37,453 nt of DNA from Calderihabitans maritimus (GCF_002207765.1 NZ_BDGJ01000117.1:1-37453); one strand, 5' to 3'. Positions 24,029 through 33,566 are shown, counted from the stretch's first letter. Translations and numbers: made by a program. The notes: generated by a model from the sequence alone, not told the origin.

Positions 24029-24737
24029 GCGACTATACAAAAGTTTTGGTACTCTGGAAGTGCTGCGAGACATCAACTGTCACGTTAAGGAGAAAGAAGT
24101 AGTTTGCGTTATCGGTCCCAGTGGTTCCGGTAAAAGTACCTTTTTGCGATGCTTAAACCGTTTGGAAGAACCGACTTCCGGAGAAATTATTATTAACGGT
24201 ATAAATATTACTGACAAAGATACGGACATTAACAAAGTTAGAGAAGAAGTGGGAATGGTTTTTCAGCGTTTCAACTTGTTTCCCCATAAAACGGCCTTAC
24301 AGAATATAACCCTGGCTCCAATCAAAGTTCGCCGGATGCCTAAAGAAGAAGCCGAAGAACTAGCTTTTCAATTATTAGAAAAAGTTGGACTTAAAGATAA
24401 GGCGCATGCCTATCCCGACCAGCTTTCCGGGGGGCAGCAGCAGCGGGTGGCCATTGCGCGGGCTTTAGCCATGCGTCCCAAAGTGATGCTCTTTGATGAG
24501 CCTACCTCTGCTTTGGATCCGGAGATGGTGGGAGAAGTTTTAGCTGTTATGAAGGATTTAGCAAAAGAAGGAATGACCATGATAGTTGTAACCCATGAGA
24601 TGGGATTCGCCCGGGAGGTGGGCGATAGGGTATTGTTCATGGATGAGGGACGCATAGTGGAAGAAGGTACTCCACAGGAAATATTCTATGCTCCGAAAAA
24701 CCCCCGCACCCAGGCCTTTCTTAGCAAAATTTTGTAG
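24015..24737 (+). CDS. Polar amino-acid ABC transporter, ATP-binding protein (GlnQ type)
   Basis: 240 aa from a GTG at 24015 inside the permease gene. Walker [11 protein letters not shown]-loop [10 protein letters not shown], signature [15 protein letters not shown], Walker [15 protein letters not shown] and the H-loop in VVTHEMGFA are all intact, so it is an active ATPase by sequence. Length and motifs match GlnQ/HisP. It completes a binding protein, permease and ATPase set for amino-acid import. Confidence 0.95.
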   Translation: MIRVRRLYKSFGTLEVLRDINCHVKEKEVVCVIGPSGSGKSTFLRCLNRLEEPTSGEIIINGINITDKDTDINKVREEVGMVFQRFNLFPHKTALQNITLAPIKVRRMPKEEAEELAFQLLEKVGLKDKAHAYPDQLSGGQQQRVAIARALAMRPKVMLFDEPTSALDPEMVGEVLAVMKDLAKEGMTMIVVTHEMGFAREVGDRVLFMDEGRIVEEGTPQEIFYAPKNPRTQAFLSKIL

Positions 24738-24746
24738 GATATTTTT

Positions 24747-24775
24747 TTGACAAACCGATTCTGGCATGGTATAAT
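24747..24775 (+). promoter_or_regulatory. Consensus promoter of the cold-shock gene
   Basis: TTGACA (6/6), 17 nt, TATAAT (6/6). The transcript has a leader of about 60 nt containing a small hairpin, GGCTG-CCGAA-CAGCC, then AGGAGG before the start, a layout that may allow temperature-dependent folding. Confidence 0.85.
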
Positions 24776-24841
24776 AAATTAACTTGTGGCTGCCGAACAG
24801 CCGCGGGTGAGTAATTTTATTTTTAGGAGGAATGTTTAGAA

Positions 24842-25042
24842 ATGTTTGGTAGGGTCAAGTGGTTTAATCAGCAGAAAGGGTATGGGTTTATTGAACGAGA
24901 AGACGGAGGAGATGTATTCGTCCATTATTCAGCTATCCAGGAGGAGGGTTTTAAGAGTTTAGTCGAGGGACAAAAAGTACAGTTTGACATTGTGGAAGGT
25001 CCCCGCGGTCCGCAGGCGGCCAATGTAGTCAAATTGTCATAA
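24842..25042 (+). CDS. Cold-shock protein (CspA family)
   Basis: 66 aa, the normal family size. RNP1 is KGYGFIER and RNP2 is VFVHYSAI; the N-terminus [13 protein letters not shown] and the C-terminal GPQAANV are typical. It is an RNA-binding beta-barrel that keeps mRNA unstructured. It is monocistronic with a consensus promoter and a terminator at 25053, implying strong expression. TAGGAGG lies 9 nt upstream of the ATG. Confidence 0.95.
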   Translation: MFGRVKWFNQQKGYGFIEREDGGDVFVHYSAIQEEGFKSLVEGQKVQFDIVEGPRGPQAANVVKLS

Positions 25043-25052
25043 TTGCCAACTA

Positions 25053-25078
25053 CCCCGGTTGTCCAAACCGGGGTTTTT
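25053..25078 (+). terminator. Rho-independent terminator after the cold-shock gene
   Basis: CCCCGGTT and AACCGGGG stem, followed by TTTTT. Confidence 0.92.
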
Positions 25079-25172
25079 AATTTTTTGCCAGGGGTTAACA
25101 GGGAAAAGGCAGGATTTTTTACCTGTTTCGGGAATAATAATAACTAACAATGGAGTAGGAGGTAGTGGTCGG

Positions 25173-25706
25173 ATGAACATTATCGTAAGAGGGAAAAATA
25201 TTGATGTTACCAACGCTCTCCGAGAGTATGCAGAAAAAAGACTGAGGAAACTGCAGAAATACCTGGATATCGAAGAAGTACAGGTGACTCTTCTGGTGGA
25301 AAAGGAGAGGCACAGGGTAGAGGTAACTATTCCCTTGAACGGATTCGTCATCCGTGGCGAAGAAGAGAGTGGAGATATGTATGCTTCGGTCGATATGGTC
25401 ATAGATAAATTGGAAAGACAGATAAATAAGTATAAAACAAAACTGGCCAAAAAAATTAAAAATAACAGTCTCAGGGAACTGGTGGCGCAAATGTCCCAGG
25501 AGGAGCGGGAAGAGGAAGAAGAAAAGCCGAAAATTGTTCGTACCAAGCGTTTTCCCATTAAGCCGATGCCGGTAGAGGAAGCGATCATGCAGATGAATCT
25601 GGTCGGACATAATTTTTTCGTATTTTCCAATGCGGAAACGGAGGAAATTAACGTAGTGTACCGGCGAAAAGACGGGAATTACGGTTTAATTGAACCGGAG
25701 AGATAG
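25173..25706 (+). CDS. hpf: Ribosome hibernation promoting factor, long form
   Basis: 177 aa from ATG 25173, chosen for AGGAGG at 25157-25162; longer in-frame starts would run into the upstream terminator. The N-terminal S30AE domain (about 1-100; NIIVRGKNIDVTNALREYAE and RVEVTIPLNGFVIRGEEE) binds the 30S subunit in the decoding channel. An acidic linker EREEEEEKP leads to the C-terminal dimerisation domain (about 120-177; VRTKRFPIKPMPVEEAI and DGNYGLIEP). Long HPF joins two ribosomes as 100S dimers during slow growth. Confidence 0.95.
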   Translation: MNIIVRGKNIDVTNALREYAEKRLRKLQKYLDIEEVQVTLLVEKERHRVEVTIPLNGFVIRGEEESGDMYASVDMVIDKLERQINKYKTKLAKKIKNNSLRELVAQMSQEEREEEEEKPKIVRTKRFPIKPMPVEEAIMQMNLVGHNFFVFSNAETEEINVVYRRKDGNYGLIEPER

Positions 25707-25707
25707 T

Positions 25708-25738
25708 TGACCGGCTGAAAAAGCCGGTCATTTAATTT
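25708..25738 (+). terminator. Stem-loop terminator after hpf
   Basis: TGACCGGCT-GAAAA-AGCCGGTCA, a perfect 9-bp stem, with a weak tail TTTAATTTC. Confidence 0.65.
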
Positions 25739-25835
25739 CATGGTAAATTTTAATAATTTTGACAGGAAAAAGTTGATTTTTGGCGAAATATAAGCTAATA
25801 CACGAGAGAGAAAGAGAAAGCAGGTGAGCGAAGCG

Positions 25836-26495
25836 GTGAGTGAAGAAAAGCAGGATTTAATATCCCGCGGCGAACAAATTATTAAACAGGTAAGAGGTGT
25901 TATATCGGCCCGTATTGTAACCGATGCCAACGAGAATATCGAAGAAATTCATGTTTTGGCCAGCCATGAACGTGCTCCCAAACAAATAGTGCGGGATATC
26001 GAGTCTGCTCTGGTGGTGCAATTAGGAATAAGTGTTGACCATAAAAAGATCAGCGTGGCGCAGGTAGAAGAAGAAGAGGAATTCAACGTACCGGCGGGTT
26101 TGAGACCACGGCTGGTAAGCATTAACCTGCTTACAGCCGGGGTTACCGCCGAAGCGCGAGTAGAGATAAGCGTGGGTGATAAAATTTACGAAGGGACGGC
26201 CGCCGGGCCCAATACGGTAAATAACCGGTTGCGCCTGGTGGCGGCGGCCACGCTTAACGCTATAGAAAATTATCTGGAGGAAGGCAGCCGGTTTGTGGTG
26301 GAAGACCTGGTGAAACTCCCTTTTGCGCGCAAAGAAGCCATCGTAGTAGCTGTTTCTCTGGTTACCGGCCGGGGAGAGGAGAGTCTGATAGGGGCAGCTT
26401 TTGTCCAGCATGACGACCGGGAGGCAACCGGGAAGGCTACTTTAGGAGCTGTAAATCGCAGATTGTCGATTTTGTTCCGTGATAAGGAGAACTAA
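25836..26495 (+). CDS. Conserved-looking protein of unknown function
   Basis: 219 aa from GTG 25836, favoured because AGGTGA lies 8 nt upstream; GTG 25824 is an alternative in frame. No signal or membrane segment. The N-terminal half has a regular alpha/beta composition (GVISARIVTDANENIEEIHV and a stretch of repeated QV-EEEEE), and the C-terminal half includes GDKIYEGTAAGPNTVNNRLR and AIVVAVSLVTGRGEESLIGA. No known family was recognised. It sits after hpf and before the inverted-repeat element and HD-GYP gene, so a role linked to that signalling gene is possible but unproven. Confidence 0.6.
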   Translation: MSEEKQDLISRGEQIIKQVRGVISARIVTDANENIEEIHVLASHERAPKQIVRDIESALVVQLGISVDHKKISVAQVEEEEEFNVPAGLRPRLVSINLLTAGVTAEARVEISVGDKIYEGTAAGPNTVNNRLRLVAAATLNAIENYLEEGSRFVVEDLVKLPFARKEAIVVAVSLVTGRGEESLIGAAFVQHDDREATGKATLGAVNRRLSILFRDKEN

Positions 26496-26507
26496 GGTTT
26501 TTCATAC

Positions 26508-26717
26508 GGCCGACAGATTTGAGGGGAATTTTGACAGCGGAGCGGGACGACCGAGCGGAGCGGTATGCCTGCCGGTTCTAGCGGATGCCGGTGGAGATTA
26601 CCGTGAGGGAGGTTGTCCGCATGTACAGAATCTTGACTGTTTTAGCTACCCTAGCTACCTTAATTCTGGCGGGTGGCGCTGGTTATAAATGGTAATAACT
26701 TTTCAAATCTGTCGGCC
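26508..26717 (+). repeat. 15-bp perfect inverted repeat enclosing a nested hairpin and mini-ORF
   Basis: GGCCGACAGATTTGA (26508-26522) and TCAAATCTGTCGGCC (26703-26717) are perfect complements, extendable by G-T pairs to about 19 bp. Inside, GCGGGACGACC (26542-26552) pairs with GGTTGTCCGC (26611-26620) with one bulge and one G-T pair; the second arm lies directly before the ATG at 26621. No target duplication is visible, so it is more likely a structured RNA leader than a transposable element. Confidence 0.55.
26621..26695 (+). CDS. 24-aa hydrophobic mini-protein
   Basis: ATG at 26621 preceded by GAGGGAGG, 8 nt upstream. It reads MYRILTVLATLATLIL then a short GGAGYKW tail, a single hydrophobic helix. 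Its ribosome site partly overlaps the nested stem described above, so folding could block translation. No homologue is known to me. Confidence 0.45.
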   Translation: MYRILTVLATLATLILAGGAGYKW

Positions 26718-26745
26718 TTTGTAAATCTTTGAGGAGAGAAGCGGA

Positions 26746-28065
26746 ATGAAGGGTATCTCTTTAAAGGCGAGAGTGTATATTATAAGCATAATAATACTCG
26801 GGACTTTTTTGTTCGTTTACCTTTCATTAAGAGCTGACTTTCAAGCAGTACCTTTACAGAGTTTTCTGGTATTCCTAGTCCTGGTGGCAGTTTCCAATGT
26901 GCTTTACGTAGAACTTCCAAAAGGTGGTTATGTTACCGTCAATTTTGCTATTTATTATACGCTTATCATTTTGTTCGGGGCGTCCATCTCCGTTTGGATA
27001 ATGGTATTGGGTGATCTGCTCGGTGAATTTCTCAATTGGAAAATTAATAATAATAAGGCTCCCTGGTATAAAATCCTCTTCAATGAAGCACAATTTTGCC
27101 TGGCCGTAGGGCTGGCCGGTCTCAGTTACGAAGTTCTGGCAGTGTCAGGGGGCCACCTCTTTCAAAACTGGCTGGCTTTGGTAGCAGCATTATTCATATT
27201 TATGCTGATTAATACTGGTGCAGTGGCTACCGTTTTAGCTTTAACTCAAAACCTTACTCTTATGGACATACTGAGTATAAATATAAAATGGAGCGTACCT
27301 AACTTTCTGGCCTTAGCACCCCTTGGACTGCTCATTGCTGCTGTCTACCGCTCCACGGGTATCATGGGAGTGCTCTTGTTTTTCATTCCCCTTCTGGTTG
27401 CCCGCCATTCGTTCAAGCTCTACATGGACATGCGGAAGATGTACCTGAAAACCATTGAAACTCTGGCCACAGCCATGGAGGCCAAGGATGCTTATACCCG
27501 GGGACATTCGGAAAGAGTGGCGCGGTATACGGTGGCTACCGCCAAGGAACTGAAAATGAGGGAAGATCAAGTAGAAAACCTGAGGTACCTGGCGCTGCTG
27601 CATGATATAGGAAAGACAGGCACTAGGGAAAGTATATTAAACAAGCCGGGTCGGCTGGACCGGAAAGAATTTGAGGTAATGAAGAAACACGCAGAGCTCG
27701 GGGCGGAAATTGTTCGGAAGATCGAACAGCTGCAGGAAGGATATGAGGTGGTCAAGTATCATCACGAGCGGTGGGACGGCGGGGGTTATCCGGAAGGTAT
27801 TTCCGGCCAGAATATCCCTTTGGGGGCACGTATTATAGCGGTGGCCGACGCTTTTGACGCCATGACCACGAACCGGCCCTACCGGGAAGCCATGAGCGCG
27901 CAGCAGGCGTGGAAGGAATTGCAAAGATTTGCCGGCACTCAGTTTGACCCCGAGGTAGTAGAAGCCTTTGGCCGGGCCTTGTCCTCCCTCGGGCTGGAAA
28001 TTAAGGAGGAAGAGGAGCGAGAGGCAGTAAAAGTTAGACCTGCCTCCATAGTCAATAGTCACTAA
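26746..28065 (+). CDS. Membrane-bound HD-GYP domain protein
   Basis: 439 aa, ATG with GAGGAGAG upstream. Residues 8-222 contain about seven hydrophobic helices, a probable sensor. The HD-GYP domain follows from about residue 240: AKDAYTRGHSERVARY, HDIGK at 286-290 and HHERWDGGGYP at 339-349, the hallmark of the HD-GYP class. Ligand residues are present, so hydrolysis of cyclic di-GMP (or a related dinucleotide) is likely. The N-terminal input signal is unknown. It may be controlled by the structured element at 26508-26717. Confidence 0.9.
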   Translation: MKGISLKARVYIISIIILGTFLFVYLSLRADFQAVPLQSFLVFLVLVAVSNVLYVELPKGGYVTVNFAIYYTLIILFGASISVWIMVLGDLLGEFLNWKINNNKAPWYKILFNEAQFCLAVGLAGLSYEVLAVSGGHLFQNWLALVAALFIFMLINTGAVATVLALTQNLTLMDILSINIKWSVPNFLALAPLGLLIAAVYRSTGIMGVLLFFIPLLVARHSFKLYMDMRKMYLKTIETLATAMEAKDAYTRGHSERVARYTVATAKELKMREDQVENLRYLALLHDIGKTGTRESILNKPGRLDRKEFEVMKKHAELGAEIVRKIEQLQEGYEVVKYHHERWDGGGYPEGISGQNIPLGARIIAVADAFDAMTTNRPYREAMSAQQAWKELQRFAGTQFDPEVVEAFGRALSSLGLEIKEEEEREAVKVRPASIVNSH

Positions 28066-28095
28066 AGGATAAAATGTGCTTGAAATCGGGGGCTG

Positions 28096-28641
28096 ATGGA
28101 TTTGTTATTACTGATAGGAGGTCTTTTTTTATCTGTAATTATTGGTTATTTAAGGGGGGGCCGCCTGGGATATCTAGCCAGGCTTCGGATTAATTATTTT
28201 CCTCTTGTTTTGCTGGCATTTTTGATTCAGACATTTCTGGATCACCTGACTTACCGCGGACTTATAGAAAAATCCTTCTGGACTGCCGGTTTGCACCTGC
28301 TCTCTTATGTTTTACTCTTCGTTTTTCTGTGGTTCAATTCTACGGTGCCGGGTATGAAAGTTTTAGGAGCCGGGATTTTTCTCAATTTTATAGTAATTCT
28401 TTTGAACGGCGGGGCCATGCCGGTAATCACCGAAGGACTCCCGGCGGGGGACTTGGCTTTTCTTGCTACTTCGGCGATTCACCAGCCGCTGGGACCTGCC
28501 ACGAGACTTGCTTTTCTCGCGGACGTGTTGGTGTTGGACCTCTTCCGTCCCGGAAGGTACAGTATAGGTGACCTAATGATCGGCATAGGTATCTTTTTGC
28601 TGGTTCAAAAGGCCATGACCGTTCGGCAAAGTAATAGCTGA
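28096..28641 (+). CDS. DUF5317 membrane protein
   Basis: 181 aa with about five hydrophobic segments. The pattern YLRGGRLGYLARLRINYFPLVL near the start and NGGAMPVI then LAFLADVL near the end match DUF5317, an uncharacterised family of integral membrane proteins. GGGGG lies 4 nt before the ATG. It begins 30 bp after the HD-GYP gene, suggesting co-transcription; a joint role is only a suggestion. Confidence 0.8.
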   Translation: MDLLLLIGGLFLSVIIGYLRGGRLGYLARLRINYFPLVLLAFLIQTFLDHLTYRGLIEKSFWTAGLHLLSYVLLFVFLWFNSTVPGMKVLGAGIFLNFIVILLNGGAMPVITEGLPAGDLAFLATSAIHQPLGPATRLAFLADVLVLDLFRPGRYSIGDLMIGIGIFLLVQKAMTVRQSNS

Positions 28642-28663
28642 GTAACGCCCGTAATAATGACAG

Positions 28664-28692
28664 TTGAATGTAGGTTTCTTACATGATAGAAT
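28664..28692 (+). promoter_or_regulatory. Candidate promoter of secA
   Basis: TTGAAT (4/6), 17 nt, TAGAAT (5/6). It is followed by a leader with a hairpin at 28710-28740. Confidence 0.5.
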
Positions 28693-28709
28693 AAAATGAT
28701 AGCAAATTT

Positions 28710-28740
28710 AAGAGAGGAACCGATGGTGGTTCCTTCTCTT
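28710..28740 (+). terminator. Stem-loop in the secA leader (attenuator-like)
   Basis: AAGAGAGGAACC pairs with GGTTCCTTCTCTT (one bulge). The tail CTTTGTATTCTTG is not strongly T-rich. It lies between the promoter and the secA start and could act as a weak terminator or leader structure. Confidence 0.45.
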
Positions 28741-28780
28741 CTTTGTATTCTTGTTTCAGGTTTTGGAAAGGAGCAATTCT

Positions 28781-31279
28781 ATGTTAGGTATATTGAAAAA
28801 CTGGCTTGATGATAATGCCAGAGAAATAAAAAAGCTTTCTAAACAGGTACAGGTAATTAACAGCCTGGAGCCGGAGATACAGGCTTTATCTGATGAGGCT
28901 TTACGGGGCAAGACGGCAGAGTTCAAACAACGCCTGGCCAACGGGGCAAGTCTTGACGACCTCCTGCCGGAGGCCTTTGCGGTAGTCCGGGAGGCTGCCC
29001 GCCGGGTGTTGGGCATGCGTCCCTTTGACGTACAGGTAATGGGGGGAATTGTTTTACACCAGGGACGCATCGCTGAAATGAAAACCGGTGAGGGGAAAAC
29101 ATTAGTGGCCACCATGCCTGCCTACCTTAATGCCCTTACCGGTCAGGGAGTACACATCGTAACCGTGAACGATTACCTGGCCCGCCGGGACCGGGAATGG
29201 ATGGGCAAAATTTATGAATTCTTAGGCCTGTCCGTAGGAGTAATCGTGCAAGGGTTGGATTTTGCGGAAAGGAAGAAGGCATATGCTGCCGACATAACCT
29301 ACGGTACCAACAATGAGTTTGGATTTGACTACCTGCGGGATAATATGGCTCTGCACGTGGACCAGCTGGTACAGCGGGAATTAAATTACGCCATCATTGA
29401 CGAGGTAGACAGTATTCTTATAGATGAAGCTCGTACGCCTCTTATTATTTCAGGGCAGGCGGATAAGCCGACGGACCTTTATTACACCATAGCCCGAGTT
29501 GTTTCCCGCCTGAAGAAAGATGAGGATTACACTGTAGATGAAAAAGCCCACGTGGTTACCCTTACAGAGCAGGGGATTGCCAAAGTAGAAAAGATGTTAG
29601 GGGTCGAGAATCTATATGACCCTCAGAATATGGAGTTGAGCCACCATGTTAACCAGGCGTTGAAGGCTCATGCGTTAATGAAGAAGGACCGCGATTACAT
29701 TGTCAAAGACGGCAAGGTAATCATTGTGGATGAATTTACCGGTCGCCTCATGTTTGGTCGGCGCTATAGTGACGGCTTGCACCAGGCTATTGAAGCCAAA
29801 GAAGGAGTTAAAATAGAAAGAGAGTCCCAAACCCTGGCCACCATTACCTTCCAGAATTTCTTCCGCATGTACAAAAAGCTGGCCGGGATGACCGGTACGG
29901 CTGCAACTGAAGAGGAAGAGTTTAGAAAGATTTATAATATGGACGTGGTGGTTATTCCTACCAACAAACCGATGATCAGGGTAGACTATCCGGATGTGGT
30001 TTACCGTACCGAAAAAGGTAAATTTGAAGCGGTAGTCAAGGAGATAGTAGAAAGGCACCGCAAAGGACAGCCCGTGCTGGTGGGAACCGTTTCTATAGAA
30101 AAATCGGAAGAATTGAGCAGGATGTTGAAGAAACACGGTATTCCTCACCAGGTACTCAACGCCAAATATCACGAACAGGAGGCGGAGATAATTGCCCGGG
30201 CGGGACAGAAAGGGGCAGTTACTATTGCTACTAACATGGCCGGTCGCGGTACCGATATTGTTTTAGGTGAGGGTGTTAAAGAACTGGGCGGTTTACACAT
30301 TATCGGCACCGAAAGACATGAAAGCCGCCGTATCGACAACCAGTTGCGGGGCCGGGCGGGCCGCCAGGGAGACCCGGGCTCCAGCAGGTTCTATATTTCC
30401 CTGGAAGATGATTTAATGCGGCTGTTTGGATCAGACAACATTGCCGGTTTAATGGATAAACTGGGGATGGATGATTCTACTCCTATCGACCACCCTTTGA
30501 TTTCCCGGTCTATTGAAGCGGCTCAGAAGAAGGTGGAAGCCAGGAACTTTGAAATCCGCAAGCATGTATTGGAGTACGATGATGTTTTGAACCAGCAAAG
30601 GGACATTATTTACAAGCAACGCCGGGAGGTACTGTTTGGTAAGGATCTCAAAGAAAAAATTCAACAGATGATACGCGATGTGATTGACCGCACCATAGAA
30701 AGGTTTTCCGTAGAGAGCGATTATCCTGAACAGTGGGATCTCTCCAGCCTCCTGGAGTATGCGGAACAACAATTTTTACCTGGCCATGACCTGACGCCGG
30801 AACAGCTTAAGAACATGGACAAAGAGGAAATTCGCCGGCTATTTCATGAAAAGGCCCTGGAGTATTATGAAGCCCGGGAGAAAGAACTGGGCGAAGCAAC
30901 CATGCGTGAGCTGGAAAGAGTAGTTACCCTCAAGGTAGTGGATAGCAAATGGATGGACCACCTGGACGCTATGGACCAGCTACGGCAGGGTATTGGACTG
31001 CGGGCTTACGGTCAGAGAGACCCGCTGGTCGAGTACAAATTTGAAGCTTACCAGATGTTTAATGATATGATTGCCAGCATTCAGGAAGATATTGTTCGCT
31101 ACGTATTCCGGGTCAACGTGGTGGAACAACCTCGCGAACAATATAAAAACGTAGTGGAAAACAAATATGCTGAAGAGGAAAGTCGTCAACCAATTCGTCG
31201 CCAGCAAAAGATTGGACGAAACGAGCCATGCCCGTGCGGCAGCGGCAAGAAATATAAAAAGTGTTGTGGCCGAAATTAA
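28781..31279 (+). CDS. secA: Preprotein translocase ATPase SecA
   Basis: 832 aa from ATG 28781, with AAAGGAG at 8 nt; an in-frame start 30 nt upstream is not supported by a site. Full-length SecA: Walker A GEGKT at 103-107, [15 protein letters not shown] near 210, the [10 protein letters not shown] block, the [13 protein letters not shown] block, and the C-terminal zinc motif [13 protein letters not shown]. It powers Sec-dependent export, needed for the SLH protein, propeller and cytochrome here. It lies just before prfB, a common pairing. Confidence 0.97.
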   Translation: MLGILKNWLDDNAREIKKLSKQVQVINSLEPEIQALSDEALRGKTAEFKQRLANGASLDDLLPEAFAVVREAARRVLGMRPFDVQVMGGIVLHQGRIAEMKTGEGKTLVATMPAYLNALTGQGVHIVTVNDYLARRDREWMGKIYEFLGLSVGVIVQGLDFAERKKAYAADITYGTNNEFGFDYLRDNMALHVDQLVQRELNYAIIDEVDSILIDEARTPLIISGQADKPTDLYYTIARVVSRLKKDEDYTVDEKAHVVTLTEQGIAKVEKMLGVENLYDPQNMELSHHVNQALKAHALMKKDRDYIVKDGKVIIVDEFTGRLMFGRRYSDGLHQAIEAKEGVKIERESQTLATITFQNFFRMYKKLAGMTGTAATEEEEFRKIYNMDVVVIPTNKPMIRVDYPDVVYRTEKGKFEAVVKEIVERHRKGQPVLVGTVSIEKSEELSRMLKKHGIPHQVLNAKYHEQEAEIIARAGQKGAVTIATNMAGRGTDIVLGEGVKELGGLHIIGTERHESRRIDNQLRGRAGRQGDPGSSRFYISLEDDLMRLFGSDNIAGLMDKLGMDDSTPIDHPLISRSIEAAQKKVEARNFEIRKHVLEYDDVLNQQRDIIYKQRREVLFGKDLKEKIQQMIRDVIDRTIERFSVESDYPEQWDLSSLLEYAEQQFLPGHDLTPEQLKNMDKEEIRRLFHEKALEYYEAREKELGEATMRELERVVTLKVVDSKWMDHLDAMDQLRQGIGLRAYGQRDPLVEYKFEAYQMFNDMIASIQEDIVRYVFRVNVVEQPREQYKNVVENKYAEEESRQPIRRQQKIGRNEPCPCGSGKKYKKCCGRN

Positions 31280-31300
31280 TCAGAGGAGGGGGCGAGGATA

Positions 31301-32405
31301 TTGCTTGCAGACTTGAAACGGGAACTGGAAAACTTGAAAAAGCGACTGGAAGAAATGAGGGTTTCTCTTTGACTTGGAAAGAAAAGTTGCCCAAGTTAAA
31401 GCCCTAGAAGAAAAGGTTATGGCTCCTGATTTTTGGGAAAACCGACAGGAGGCCAGGGAGACTCTACAAGAGCTAACCCTGCTGAAAGAAAAGGTCAAAG
31501 AGTTTGAGGGTTTACAGGAGCGTTTGGATGAGGCTTTGATTCTCTGGGAACTGGCCATGGAAGAGGAAGATGAAACCCAGGCCGAGGAAATCTCCCGTAT
31601 TATAGGTCGCTTAAACCGCGAACTGGATAAGCTGGAACTGGCAACCCTTTTGAGCGGGCCTTACGACCGCAACAATGCCATTTTATCGCTCCACCCGGGA
31701 GCGGGGGGAACGGAATCCCAGGATTGGGCCGAGATGTTGTTGCGCATGTACAGCCGTTGGGCAGAAGATAAAGGCTATGAAGTTCAGATTCTGGACTTGC
31801 TTCCAGGCGACGAAGCGGGCATCAAAAGTGCAACTATTTTAATCAAAGGGGAAAATGCTTATGGATATCTTAAGGCAGAAAAAGGTGTCCACCGCCTGGT
31901 GAGAATTTCTCCTTTTGATGCGTCAGGTAGACGCCATACCTCTTTTGTTTCGGTAGACGTTATTCCGGAACTGGAAACCGAACAGGAAATTGAAATTGAT
32001 CCAGCTGAGCTCAAGATAGATACCTTCCGGGCCAGCGGTGCCGGGGGACAGCATGTGAACAAAACAGAATCGGCAGTGCGTATTACTCACCTTCCTACTG
32101 GTATTGTAGTTCAGTGTCAAAATGAAAGATCCCAGCATGCCAACCGACTGGCTGCTATGAAAATACTGCAGGCAAAATTATTTGAGCTGAAGCGTAGAGA
32201 ACAGGAAGAAGAAGTGGCCAGATTGAGGGGCGAACAGCACGAGATAGCCTGGGGAAATCAGATTCGTTCCTATGTTTTTCATCCTTACAGTCTGGTAAAA
32301 GATCACCGCACCAACTTAGAGGTAGGTAACGTGGAGGCAGTAATGGATGGTAAGATAGACGAGTTTATCGCTGCTTACCTGCGGAAAAGCGTGGTTCAAA
32401 AGTAG
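31301..32405 (+). CDS. prfB: Peptide chain release factor 2, programmed +1 frameshift
   Basis: RF2 is encoded by 31301-31369 joined to 31371-32405 (367 aa). Starting at TTG 31301 (AGGAGGGGG about 8 nt upstream), 23 codons end at CTT TGA C (stop 31370-31372); a +1 shift past one T continues as GAC TTG GAA. This is the conserved autoregulatory frameshift of RF2: when RF2 is scarce, reading of UGA is slow and shifting increases. The SPF anticodon-like motif (ISPFDASG) and the GGQ catalytic motif (GAGGQHVNK) are present. It releases peptides at UGA and UAA. Confidence 0.96.
31357..31373 (+). promoter_or_regulatory. RF2 frameshift site with weak internal Shine-Dalgarno
   Basis: GAGGG (31357-31361) is followed 5 nt later by CTTTGAC (31367-31373). 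The usual form is AGGGGG about 3 nt before CTTTGAC, so the stimulatory site here is shorter and further away. Confidence 0.9.
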
Positions 32406-32442
32406 AAAGGAACCCGGCGTTTGCTGAAGGTGGTTAACAGTA

Positions 32443-33138
32443 ATGAGGCGTTTGTTCTTGTTTTTACTGGTCTTCTTAATGCTTTTTTTATTGTTGAGCC
32501 AATTGTTCTTTCCCCGGGTGGTGGCTCTGGCCTTGGAGGAAGCAGTTCGTTACAATTTTCCCCATGCTGCAGACGTTCAAGTAGAAGTGGAGGCGGTTCC
32601 GGCAACCAAAATCCTGTTAGGAAAATTTGATGTTATAAATTTATATATTACTGAAGGTTCCGTGGGCGGTTTACCGGTTAGCCGGTTTCAGTCTCGACTG
32701 AAAGAAGTTCAGATTGACTGGGGAGAACTTCTCCAGGAAAAAAAGCTGGTGTTGCGTTATCAGCAGCCTTCTTTCACGGAAATTGTTCTGTTGGCCTCTG
32801 ATGTCAGCCGTTATTTAGAGCAGCAGTTGCGGGGAAGGTTTTTGAAGCCGGAAGTGAGGTTAGGAGATGACCAGGTAACTCTGCTGGGAAGTGTTTCGAT
32901 TTTTAGCATGCCTGTTGAACTGGAGATCGATGGGACGCTTGAGATAAGCGGGGCCAGGGAGATAGCATTTAAACCCAGGAATTTAAGAATCAACCGGGTA
33001 GAGTTAGGAAATCCTTTTCGGGAAAATATACTTGCCCAAACACGGTTTTTAATTTCCTTAGAACAAATTCCGTTCGTATCTGAGTTGGAAAAAATAGAGG
33101 TGGGGCAGGGGAAGTTGATCATTAAGGCGAGGAGTTAA
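32443..33138 (+). CDS. DUF2993 (LmeA-like) lipid-binding protein
   Basis: 231 aa, ATG preceded by AAGGTGG. An N-terminal membrane segment (residues 3-24) anchors a domain with the DUF2993 pattern: repeated beta-strands, DVQVEVEAVPATKILLGKFD, NLYITEGSVGGLPV and LRINRVELGNPF. Related LmeA proteins of actinobacteria bind phospholipids. The role in this organism is unknown. It begins 37 bp after prfB. Confidence 0.78.
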   Translation: MRRLFLFLLVFLMLFLLLSQLFFPRVVALALEEAVRYNFPHAADVQVEVEAVPATKILLGKFDVINLYITEGSVGGLPVSRFQSRLKEVQIDWGELLQEKKLVLRYQQPSFTEIVLLASDVSRYLEQQLRGRFLKPEVRLGDDQVTLLGSVSIFSMPVELEIDGTLEISGAREIAFKPRNLRINRVELGNPFRENILAQTRFLISLEQIPFVSELEKIEVGQGKLIIKARS

Positions 33139-33239
33139 GAAGAAAGCCGGAACTTACCGCCTTACGGCCGTATAAAAGTAACTGGACAGACGCATAACTA
33201 TAGGCAGTACCCAAGAGAAACAGTCAGGAGGGACTAAAA

Positions 33240-33440
33240 ATGCCCTTTCGGATTACTGGTGACTGTATTGCTTGTGGTGGCTGCAGCGTAGTCTGTCCGG
33301 TAGACGCTATTGACGATGGTTTTGGCAGCGGTGAGGGTGGAGATGATGCATTATATAGTATTTCCGACCATTGTGAGGAATGCGGTCTGTGTTTAGACGT
33401 CTGTCCCGTTGAGGCTATTAAAAAAGAAGATTTATCATGA
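33240..33440 (+). CDS. Ferredoxin with two 4Fe-4S clusters
   Basis: 66 aa, ATG with GGAGGG 9 nt upstream. Two motifs CIACGGCSVVCP and CEECGLCLDVCP each bind a 4Fe-4S cluster, so it carries electrons at low potential in the cytoplasm. A 13-residue Gly/Asp-rich linker separates the clusters, somewhat long for bacterial ferredoxins. A short stem, GCGCAC-ATTAG-GTGCGC (33443-33459), follows as a weak terminator. Confidence 0.93.
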   Translation: MPFRITGDCIACGGCSVVCPVDAIDDGFGSGEGGDDALYSISDHCEECGLCLDVCPVEAIKKEDLS

Positions 33441-33442
33441 TG

Positions 33443-33459
33443 GCGCACATTAGGTGCGC
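33443..33459 (+). terminator. Weak stem-loop after the ferredoxin gene
   Basis: GCGCAC-ATTAG-GTGCGC, with only ATCTTCT as a tail. It starts just after the ferredoxin stop. Confidence 0.4.
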
Positions 33460-33566
33460 TATCTTCTGTCAAAAGAAGGAGTTTTCAGTCGCAATGTTGA
33501 ACAGAAAGAAGTCAACGTTAGACATGGCGAAGAAACGGGCCTGGAAATAGAAATGAGGTGATTTTG

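Noticed and set aside
26479-26688. 69-codon + strand open frame overlapping the inverted-repeat element
   Set aside because: It overlaps the end of the upstream gene, lacks a ribosome site and reads through both RNA stems; the mini-ORF at 26621 has a better start.
26508-26717. Cyclic di-GMP riboswitch before the HD-GYP gene
   Set aside because: Neither class consensus, as I know it, is visible in the sequence, so no riboswitch class is assigned.
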